From assembly GCA_046590575.1 (NCBI GenBank), contig JBKJUS010000205.1, positions 1 through 60,452 on the forward strand: a DNA stretch of 60,452 nucleotides, written 5' to 3'. Positions 31,267 through 37,994 of this stretch are shown piece after piece. Origin of the DNA: DATLNF01 sp046590575. GTDB lineage: Bacteria > Actinomycetota > Actinomycetes > BP-191. The number at the start of each line of letters is the position of its first letter. Positions within the stretch are counted from its first letter, which is position 1. The notes below the pieces were generated by a model. The model ran no database searches. It saw only the letters and a list, made by a program, of their open reading frames with translations, and was not told where the DNA came from. The position numbers were made by a program, and so were the translations under genes.

Positions 31267-33223
31267 GGCGGCCCTCCTTCAGTGCGGTGTCGAGGACGTC
31301 GGGCCAGTGCGCCGTCCGGCCGGTGGTGGCCCAGGTCTGCAGCACGCTCTCGATCTGCGCGCGCTGCGATCGCCACGCTGCGTCATCGGTCAGCAGTCGG
31401 TGCAGGTGCGCGACGAAGCCAGCCGGGTCGTCGGCGATCGCAAGGGGCGTCGTCCCCGCGGTAACGATGCCCTCTGCGCCGTGTGACGTCGTCACCGTCG
31501 GCACGGCGTACTGCAAGGCTTCGACCGTCTTGATCTTCACGCCGGCGCCGTAGCGGATCGGGGAGATGACGACGCGGGCTGAGTCGTAGAGGGCAGCCAG
31601 ATCCTGGACGAAGCCGACGAACTCTAGGTTCGGCCCGGCCAGCCGGCGGACACTGGCCGGTGGGTTGGCGCCGGTGACCCGCAGCCGGACCCAGGGCAAC
31701 GCGGCGGCCAGGTGTGGCAGCACCTGCTCGGCGAACCAGCGCAGCCCGTCGGCGTTGGGCGAGTCGTCGTCGCGGGCCAGCCACCCGGCGACGTAGACGA
31801 GGTCGCGGCGCCGGCCGGGTCCTGACGGGGTCGGTGTGATGCCCGGGGTGAGCGGCTCGACGACGGACACGGGCGCGTGACCGGCGACGGAGGAGAACCA
31901 CGCGGCCTCATCCGGGGAGATGCTCACGACGCGGTCGGACAACCTCGTGATCCGCTCCTCGAGTGCCCGGTATTCGTCTGCTTCCCTGCGGAGCTGGGTT
32001 GCGGCGCGGCCGCTCGCCATGGCGGCCTGACGCTCGAGGCGCACGTGGAAGAGCGCCTCGGCGTCGTAGACCAGCACCGCTTCCGGCTGCGATGCGCGGA
32101 TGGTCTCGGCGAAGTAACCCCAGTTGTGTGGGCGGGAGATCACGATGACGTCATAACGCACCGCGGGGGAGGCGAGGTGCTCGACCATCTCCTCGACCTC
32201 GCCGCGCACCAGTTCGGCGCCGAACCGACCCAGGGCGGCCGGGTCGGCGTTGCGGTGGTTGGTCGGGTGGAAGCAGACCGCCCAGCGAGCGAAGTCGAGC
32301 TCCTCGATGAGGTCGTGCATACGGCCGAAGCCGGCGCCGAGCCCAGGGTCGGGCAGCATGTCGTCGACGATAAGAAGCCTCGGCGGGTTGCCGCGTCCCC
32401 GGTGCACCGCCCGGTCGACAGCCGCCGGGTTCGTCGGGTCAGCCGGCTCCTGCTCGGCGATCACCGCGGCCCACTTGTCGCGAAACGCGGCACCGTTCCG
32501 TTTGAAGAGGAACTCCTTGAAACGGCTCTGGGTGGACATCGACTCGTGGTGGCGGATCTTCGACGCGGGCTCATACAGCACCCGGTGGCCGCGCTGCCCG
32601 AGCTCGAGGCAGAAGTCGACGTCCTCGTAGTACGCCGGGTAGTAGCGCGGATCGAAGCCGCCGACTTCGTCAAAGACGGCTTTGCGGACCAGCAGCGAGC
32701 AGGCCGAGACGTAGTCGACGTGGCGCCGGTACGAGTAGGCGTCCGTGTCCATCGGCAACCCTCGCCCCACGGGGGCCGTGGACCCGTCGGCCCAGAGCAC
32801 CGAGCCGGCTTCCTGCAACGAGCCGTCGGGAAAGAGGATCCGCGAGCCGACTGCTGCTGCCTCGGGGTGCTCGTCAGCCGCGGTCACGAGGGCGTCGAGC
32901 CAACCCGGCTCGGCGGTGACGTCGTCGTTGAGCAGCAGCAGCAGCTCGCCGCAGGCCAGTGTCGCCGCGTAGGTGTTGCCGCCCCCGAAGCCGAGGTTGA
33001 CAGACGACACGACCACCCGGACACCACGGAGCTTGCGCTGGGCGAAGAGCACGAGGTCCGGGGTCGCGCCGTTGCACACGACGATGACCTCGTAGGGGAC
33101 CTGCGCCCCGGCATGCGCGCCGACCGAGGTGAGGCACTCGGCCAACAGCCACGGGGAGTGCATCGAGAGCACGATCACGGACACCCGTGGCGCGTCGCTC
33201 GTTGGCAGCGTGATGACGTCCAT
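31241..33223 (-). CDS. Fused glycosyltransferase: GT2 domain followed by GT4-like domain
   Basis: A 660-residue two-domain enzyme. The N-terminal GT-A domain (about 10-265) has VSVIVLSMHSPWLLAECLTS, VNLGFGGGNTYAATLACGEL, LLLLNDDVTAEPGWLDALVT and YPAYYEDVDFCLELGQRGHR. After a linker, the GT-B domain (about 285-640) has PRLLIVDDMLPDPGLGAGFG, RPHNWGYFAETIRASQPEAV, DLVYVAGWLARDDDSPNADG and ISPIRYGAGVKIKTVEALQY, the last being the donor-binding block. Fusions like this add two successive sugars or build a disaccharide repeat. The gene is divergent from the GT4 gene at 33271 with a 47-bp shared control region, and is the first of a three-gene leftward operon. Confidence 0.9.
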   Translation of the reverse strand: MDVITLPTSDAPRVSVIVLSMHSPWLLAECLTSVGAHAGAQVPYEVIVVCNGATPDLVLFAQRKLRGVRVVVSSVNLGFGGGNTYAATLACGELLLLLNDDVTAEPGWLDALVTAADEHPEAAAVGSRILFPDGSLQEAGSVLWADGSTAPVGRGLPMDTDAYSYRRHVDYVSACSLLVRKAVFDEVGGFDPRYYPAYYEDVDFCLELGQRGHRVLYEPASKIRHHESMSTQSRFKEFLFKRNGAAFRDKWAAVIAEQEPADPTNPAAVDRAVHRGRGNPPRLLIVDDMLPDPGLGAGFGRMHDLIEELDFARWAVCFHPTNHRNADPAALGRFGAELVRGEVEEMVEHLASPAVRYDVIVISRPHNWGYFAETIRASQPEAVLVYDAEALFHVRLERQAAMASGRAATQLRREADEYRALEERITRLSDRVVSISPDEAAWFSSVAGHAPVSVVEPLTPGITPTPSGPGRRRDLVYVAGWLARDDDSPNADGLRWFAEQVLPHLAAALPWVRLRVTGANPPASVRRLAGPNLEFVGFVQDLAALYDSARVVISPIRYGAGVKIKTVEALQYAVPTVTTSHGAEGIVTAGTTPLAIADDPAGFVAHLHRLLTDDAAWRSQRAQIESVLQTWATTGRTAHWPDVLDTALKEGRRELVALRA

Positions 33224-33270
33224 GCCGGGCCGAGTCTAGAGCGCGCAGGCCCGGCGCTACGGTGTTGACC

Positions 33271-34371
33271 ATGCGCGTCGTCGTCGTCGGCCCGACCCAC
33301 CCCTACAAGGGGGGCATTGCCCAGCACACGACCGAGCTCGCGCACCGCCTCGCCGCAGCCGGTCACGACGTCGACCTGTGGTCCTGGTCCGAGCAATACC
33401 CGCAGCGGCTCTATCCCGGTCAACAGCGCGTGCCCAACGATGCACCGGAGCTGTCCCTCTTCCCGCGGACGTCGTACCCGCTGTCGTGGCGGCGGCCCGA
33501 CGGCTGGCTGCGCGCCGGACGACGGATGTCGGCGTACGACGTCGTCGTCGTCGTCGTGGTGACACCGGTGCAGGCGCCTGCCTACCTCGCGATGCTGATG
33601 TCGCTGCGGCGCCGGACTCGGGTGGTCGCGCTGTGCCACAACGTGCTGCCGCACGAGCGCGGCCGAGCGGACCTGCCCCTAACGAAGGCGCTGCTCCGCC
33701 GCGTCGACGCCCTGCTCGTGCACTCCGAGGCGGAGAGGGACAGAGCGGTCGCGCTGACGGTCGCGACAGTGGTCGTCACACCCTTGCCGCCGCTGGCGCT
33801 GACGGCGGTCGCTCCGTTGCCGGCGGGTGACCCGCCGGTCGCGCGGCGGCTGCTCTTCTTCGGCATGATCCGCCGCTACAAGGGACTGGACGTCCTGCTC
33901 CGCGCGCTCGCGCTCGTCCCAGGCGTCTCGCTGACCGTCGCGGGGGAGTTCTGGGAGGACGAGGGCGCGATCCGGGCGCTGATCAGCGAGCTCGGGATCA
34001 CCGACCGTGTCGAGGTCCGCAGCGGCTACGTCGCAGCCTCGGAGGTGCCGGCCTTAGTCCGCTCCGCCGACGCGTTGGCGCTGCCCTACCGCTCCGCGAC
34101 GGCGTCGGCGCACGCTTACATCGCCCACTCCCACGGGCTGCCTGTCGTGGGCACGAGGGTCGGCAACATCCCCGAGCAGGTCCGCGACGGGGTCGACGGG
34201 CTACTGGTGGCTCCCGATGACCCGGCTGGTCTGGCTGACGCGATCACCCGGCTCTACGAGCCTGGCCGGCTCGACGTCCTCCGGGCCGGCGCCAGGGAGG
34301 CCGGCGCGCGTGGCGGGGACCGTCTGTGGGCGGCGTACGTCACCGCCTTCGAGAAAGCGGCCACGGGCTAG
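33271..34371 (+). CDS. Glycosyltransferase family 4
   Basis: A 366-residue GT-B enzyme. It opens MRVVVVGPTHPYKGGIAQHT with the glycine-rich PYKGGI loop. HNVLPHERGRADLPLTKALL follows. The C-terminal domain has RLLFFGMIRRYKGLDVLLRA, VSLTVAGEFWEDEGAIRALI, ADALALPYRSATASAHAYIA and GLPVVGTRVGNIPEQV. In place of a clear E-x7-E site there is the loop SATASAHAYIAHSHGLP, seen in a subset of GT4 enzymes. ATG 33271 starts the conserved strand. It begins a rightward run of four genes (GT4, GT2, methyltransferase, UPF0104). Confidence 0.87.
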   Translation: MRVVVVGPTHPYKGGIAQHTTELAHRLAAAGHDVDLWSWSEQYPQRLYPGQQRVPNDAPELSLFPRTSYPLSWRRPDGWLRAGRRMSAYDVVVVVVVTPVQAPAYLAMLMSLRRRTRVVALCHNVLPHERGRADLPLTKALLRRVDALLVHSEAERDRAVALTVATVVVTPLPPLALTAVAPLPAGDPPVARRLLFFGMIRRYKGLDVLLRALALVPGVSLTVAGEFWEDEGAIRALISELGITDRVEVRSGYVAASEVPALVRSADALALPYRSATASAHAYIAHSHGLPVVGTRVGNIPEQVRDGVDGLLVAPDDPAGLADAITRLYEPGRLDVLRAGAREAGARGGDRLWAAYVTAFEKAATG

Positions 34372-34408
34372 GCCGTCCCGATCGCCCCAGCGACTAGACT
34401 CGCCGCTC

Positions 34409-35347
34409 ATGCCACCCTCCACGAAGCGCGCTGCAGTGCGCGTGGTCCCTGATCCCGAGTCGATCAAGGTCACCATTGTGCTGCCCTGCTACAACGAGCG
34501 GGCGCACGTCATGCAGGAGATTGTCCGCATCACCGAGGCGATGGACGCCAGCGAGTACTCCTATGAGCTGTTCATCCTCGACGACGGGTCGACCGACGGC
34601 ACGCGCGAGGTGCTGTCGAAGGCAGCAGCAGATTTCCCGTCGATTCGCTACCTCCCCCTGCCGCGCAACGGTGGGTCGGGCACCGCGCGCCGGATCGGCA
34701 CGCAGCAGGGCCGCGGCGAGATCGTGGTGTGGACCGACGCCGACATGACCTATCCGAATGAGCGGATCCCAGAATTCGTCCGGATGCTCGACGAGGACCC
34801 GGCGTTGGAGCAGGTGGTCGGGGCGCGTACCTCCGAAGAGGGCACCTACAAGCTCTTCCGGGTGCCGGCGAAGTGGGCCATCCGGCGAATCTGCTCGTTT
34901 CTGACCAGCACCAAGATTCCCGACCTCAACTCGGGTCTACGAGCCTTCCGTCGCGAGACATCGCTGCCCTATCTCCGGCTTCTCCCGGCCGGCTTTTCCT
35001 GCGTCACGACGCTGACAGTCGCCTTTCTGTCCAACCAGCACGTCGTGGAGTACATCCCCATCGACTACGCGAAGCGTGCGGGTAAGAGCAAGTTCCACCC
35101 ATTCCGAGACGCCTATAAGTACATCCTGCAGGTGCTGCGGATGGTCATGTACTTCAACCCGCTGAAGATCCTCATGCCCCTCGCGCTGTGGATCATGGGT
35201 CTCGCCACGGTCAAGCTGCTCGTCGTCGACGTCTTCATCCGCGACTTCCGGGTCACCGGTTCGACGATCCTGACGATGGTGATCGGATTCCAGATCGCGG
35301 CGTTGGCGTTGATCGGCGACCTCATCGTCAAGTCGCGCTCCGACTGA
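34409..35347 (+). CDS. Dolichol-phosphate-mannose-synthase-like GT2 with two C-terminal membrane helices
   Basis: A 312-residue protein: VTIVLPCYNERAHVMQEIVR, LFILDDGSTDGTREVL, LPRNGGSGTARRIGTQQGRG and IVVWTDADMTYPNERIPEFV (the Asp-Ala-Asp metal site), then IPDLNSGLRAFRRETSLPYL. The C-terminal part has two membrane segments (about 247-270 and 282-305). This is the GtrB/DPM1-like layout, which makes a polyprenyl-phosphate sugar used as donor on the outer face. The neighbouring YfhO protein is the sort of GT-C-fold protein that could use such a donor. The frame is open to 34217, but the conserved part begins after ATG 34409. Confidence 0.88.
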   Translation: MPPSTKRAAVRVVPDPESIKVTIVLPCYNERAHVMQEIVRITEAMDASEYSYELFILDDGSTDGTREVLSKAAADFPSIRYLPLPRNGGSGTARRIGTQQGRGEIVVWTDADMTYPNERIPEFVRMLDEDPALEQVVGARTSEEGTYKLFRVPAKWAIRRICSFLTSTKIPDLNSGLRAFRRETSLPYLRLLPAGFSCVTTLTVAFLSNQHVVEYIPIDYAKRAGKSKFHPFRDAYKYILQVLRMVMYFNPLKILMPLALWIMGLATVKLLVVDVFIRDFRVTGSTILTMVIGFQIAALALIGDLIVKSRSD

Positions 35348-35360
35348 TCGGCGTACGACG

Positions 35361-36173
35361 GTGGGTGGCAACCTCGAGCGCCAGCAGCAGCTGGCCTACT
35401 CCGACTTCCAGGAGAAGATGCTCGACGAGGGAAAGCGGCGTACCAAGGCGGCGAAGATCGCCAGTGTGCTGGGTCACTTCCTCGGCCGGGATGACTTTGC
35501 CGGGCTTGTGGTCGCCGATGTCGGCTGTTCGGTCGGCTTCATCTCCGACGAGATGCGACGCCGCGGGGCGAAGACCTTCGGTGTCGACATCGACGTACCC
35601 GGGCTGGCCAAGGCGCACCAGCGCTTCGGCAGGGAGATCTGCTTTGTGTGCGCGGACGGGGAGGCGCTGCCCTGGGCCGACTCGTCGGTCGATGTGGTGG
35701 TCTTTAACCACATCTACGAGCACGTCGTCGACCCGGACGCGGTCATGGCCGAGATCCGCCGGGTTCTCACCCCCGATGGCGTGGTGTACCTCGGCCTCGG
35801 CAATCGGCTCGGCGTGATGGAACCGCATTACCGGCTGCCCTTTCTGTCCTGGCTGCCGCACGGCGCGGTCGCTGACCGCTACGTGCGCGCCTTCGGTCGT
35901 GCTGACTCCTATTACGAGCGCTTCCGCGGGCGCACTGGCCTGCGCCGGCTGGTCGGCGGTATACACGTCTGGGACTACACCGTTCCGGTGCTCGCCGACC
36001 CGGTCACCTTTCACGCGACGGACATGGTCAAGGGACCGCTCACCAAGGTGCCAACAGCTGTCCTGCGCGCGGCCCGGCCGATCGTCCCGACCTATATATG
36101 GGTGGGCAGCAAGAGCCCTCGCGGCCCGCTAGGCCCGACGCCGACGGTGGCGCCGACACGCGTCACGGGGTGA
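35361..36173 (+). CDS. SAM-dependent methyltransferase (class I, type 11)
   Basis: A 270-residue protein. The motifs are VVADVGCSVGFISDEMRRRG (motif I), FGVDIDVPGLAKAHQRFGRE, CADGEALPWADSSVDVVVFN, HIYEHVVDPDAVMAEIRRVL and PDGVVYLGLGNRLGVMEPHY. The part from about 160 to 250 has PFLSWLPHGAVADRYVRAFG and PTYIWVGSK, seen in sugar- or polyketide-modifying methyltransferases. The start is GTG 35361, with 13 bases after the GT2 stop. Its TGA overlaps the GTG of the UPF0104 gene (GTGA, 36170-36173). A methylated sugar in the polymer is likely, but the target position is unknown. Confidence 0.85.
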   Translation: MGGNLERQQQLAYSDFQEKMLDEGKRRTKAAKIASVLGHFLGRDDFAGLVVADVGCSVGFISDEMRRRGAKTFGVDIDVPGLAKAHQRFGREICFVCADGEALPWADSSVDVVVFNHIYEHVVDPDAVMAEIRRVLTPDGVVYLGLGNRLGVMEPHYRLPFLSWLPHGAVADRYVRAFGRADSYYERFRGRTGLRRLVGGIHVWDYTVPVLADPVTFHATDMVKGPLTKVPTAVLRAARPIVPTYIWVGSKSPRGPLGPTPTVAPTRVTG

Positions 36174-37126
36174 GTGCACTGTCGTCGCCTCGGGGTCGTC
36201 GCCTCGTGCGGGTGCTCGGGGTGTTGGTCTTCGTCGGCTTCCTCACCGCAGCCGTTCTGAGCCAACGAGGCGCCATCGTTGACGCTGCGGACGCGCTCTC
36301 ACCGTGGACGGTGCTGCTTTCGCTGCTGCCGGTGCTTGTCGGCCTCTACTGCTCAATGCTGTCGTGGCGTGCAGTGTTGGCTGACCTCGGCTCGCCGCTA
36401 CCTCGTCGTACGGCGCAGCGCATCTTCTTCCTCGGCCAGCTCGGCAAATACGTCCCGGGCAGCGTGTGGCCCGTGCTGGCTCAGATGGAGCTCGGTCGCG
36501 ACCACAAGGTGCCGCGGGCGCGTACGGCGGCGGCCGGTGTCGTCTCGGTCGCCCTTGGGATGACTGCTGCGTTGGTCGTGGCCGCCGCCACCCTGCCGCT
36601 TCTGGGGGAGGGCGGCCGCTATCTCGGTGCGCTGGCAGTGCTGCCGCTTGCTGTCGTCGGGCTGCAGCCGCGGATTCTCACGCCAGTCATCAACTGGGGC
36701 CTGCGGCTGATCAGGCGGCAGCAGCTGGACACCCCGCTCACCGGGCGCGGCATCCTGCGCGGCGTCGCCTGGGCCACTGCAACCTGGCTGTGCAACGGCG
36801 TACACATCTGGATCGTCGCCCGCGACCTCGGCGGCACCGGCGGGGAGGGTCGGTTGCTCGCACTGTCGGTGGGCTCGTTCGCGGTTTCCTGGGCGGCTGG
36901 CTTCCTGGTGTTCGTCGCACCTGCCGGCGCCGGGGCGCGCGAGGCGGCACTGATCGTGACGATGGGCTCGGTGCTGCCCACCGGCGCCGCGACGCTGCTC
37001 GCCCTGGTGTCGCGGCTCGTGCTGACCGTGGCCGACGTGCTGTGGGCCGGCGTTGCTCTGGTGGGCAGCCGCGGCACGATGGCCACCCTGCGCACCGAGC
37101 GACTCGACGCCCCGGCTGAGGAGTGA
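36170..37126 (+). CDS. UPF0104 / LPG-synthase-TM family membrane protein
   Basis: A 318-residue integral membrane protein with about 8 segments. It begins VRVLGVLVFVGFLTAAVLSQ and contains the family hallmark FFLGQLGKYVPGSVWPVLAQ (about 84-103) and VFVAPAGAGAREAALIVTMG (about 255-274). The family includes the flippase half of MprF and many proteins in polysaccharide clusters thought to move lipid-linked sugars across the membrane. GTG 36170 overlaps the methyltransferase stop. It is the last gene of the run that starts at 33271. It could flip the polyprenyl-phosphate sugar made by the GtrB-like enzyme two genes upstream; that link is inference. Confidence 0.85.
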   Translation: MSALSSPRGRRLVRVLGVLVFVGFLTAAVLSQRGAIVDAADALSPWTVLLSLLPVLVGLYCSMLSWRAVLADLGSPLPRRTAQRIFFLGQLGKYVPGSVWPVLAQMELGRDHKVPRARTAAAGVVSVALGMTAALVVAAATLPLLGEGGRYLGALAVLPLAVVGLQPRILTPVINWGLRLIRRQQLDTPLTGRGILRGVAWATATWLCNGVHIWIVARDLGGTGGEGRLLALSVGSFAVSWAAGFLVFVAPAGAGAREAALIVTMGSVLPTGAATLLALVSRLVLTVADVLWAGVALVGSRGTMATLRTERLDAPAEE

Positions 37127-37190
37127 GCTGGACGTAAAGCGAATCGAGATGTTGCTCGCCTGGAATGGGTGAGGGTGCAAGACTTCTGTC

Positions 37191-37610
37191 ATGGCCGACG
37201 CACGAGAGACAGTCGTCTTCCGCTGGTTGGCTGCCGGCGATTCAGGCGACTTCGATGTCTTCGACGAGCTTCTTCATCCCGAGGTGGTGGTCCACGCACC
37301 GTTGGGTCTCGCCACGGCGAGCGTCGAGGCCGAGAAGGCGGTGTGGAAGGACGCCCTCACCGCCATGCCCAACCTTCGTCATTCCGTGCAGGAGGTCGTC
37401 GTGGACGGGGACGTCGAGATGGCCCGTGTCGTCGTAACCGGGACGATGACGGCTGGATTCGCTGGCATCGAAGGCACCGGCAGAAGCTTCCGCATCGATC
37501 AGGCGGTGATCACCCACCTACGTGACGGGAAGGTCACAGAAGCGTGGGAGATTGCCGACATCGCAGCCTTGCGAGAGCAAGTCGCAGGCGGTCTGACCGC
37601 TAGCCCGTAG
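37191..37610 (+). CDS. SnoaL-like ester cyclase / NTF2-fold protein
   Basis: A 139-residue protein with the SnoaL/NTF2 fold: FRWLAAGDSGDFDVFDELLH, PEVVVHAPLGLA, LRHSVQEVVVDGDVEMARVV and ITHLRDGKVTEAWEIADIAA. The length fits a single domain. Such proteins include polyketide cyclases and many uncharacterised relatives; nothing here points to polyketide chemistry, so the specific role is open. It starts 64 bases after the membrane-protein stop and may be read from its own promoter. It is followed by a 384-bp gap. Confidence 0.8.
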   Translation: MADARETVVFRWLAAGDSGDFDVFDELLHPEVVVHAPLGLATASVEAEKAVWKDALTAMPNLRHSVQEVVVDGDVEMARVVVTGTMTAGFAGIEGTGRSFRIDQAVITHLRDGKVTEAWEIADIAALREQVAGGLTASP

Positions 37611-37994
37611 CGCCCGATTGGGGCCGGCCCAACCCGTCGTACCGACGTCATGGCTACGTGCTTGCCGGGGGCGACCGACGCCGTTCGCGTTCACCAGTGC
37701 GGCTCGCGCCGCGGTGATCACTGCCAACCCCGCCGAGGGGGCCCGCCGCGCCCGCGCCGCCCGCGACCTCCCCTCCGGTACGACGACCCACCGGCTCAAC
37801 GACGTTGTGGGGAGGATCCCGGTCGCTCCGACGACCGCGCAGCTCCCCACAACGGGATGGCCGATTGGCGGCGGTCCATGTCATCGGGCCATCAAGGCCC
37901 GCCGCTGATCCTTGGCCCCTCAGCAATCGCGCCACGTCTGGCCGGGTTCAGAGATCACGACTGATTTGTTGCGCTCCGCCGTTATCGTCATGAG
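37611..37994. other. Intergenic gap before the SpoIID/LytB gene
   Basis: I find no credible gene in these 384 bases. Short frames exist on both strands, but none has a ribosome site or recognisable sequence. The gap holds the palindromic element at 37803-37854, shared with 45337-45384. The last 60 bases before GTG 37995 are relatively AT-rich and probably carry the promoter of the SpoIID/LytB gene. Confidence 0.6.
37803..37854. repeat. Palindromic intergenic element, copy 1
   Basis: A nested hairpin. The outer arms CGTTGTGGGGAG (37803-37814) and CTCCCCACAACG (37843-37854) pair perfectly over 12 bp. The inner arms CGGTCG (37820-37825) and CGACCG (37832-37837) pair over 6 bp. The same outer and inner arms recur in the same order and spacing at 45337-45384, so this is a dispersed element and not a chance hairpin. 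Confidence 0.75.

Noticed and set aside
37611..37994. Short frames in the gap before the SpoIID/LytB gene as genes
   Set aside because: No ribosome sites and no recognisable proteins; the palindromic element crosses them.
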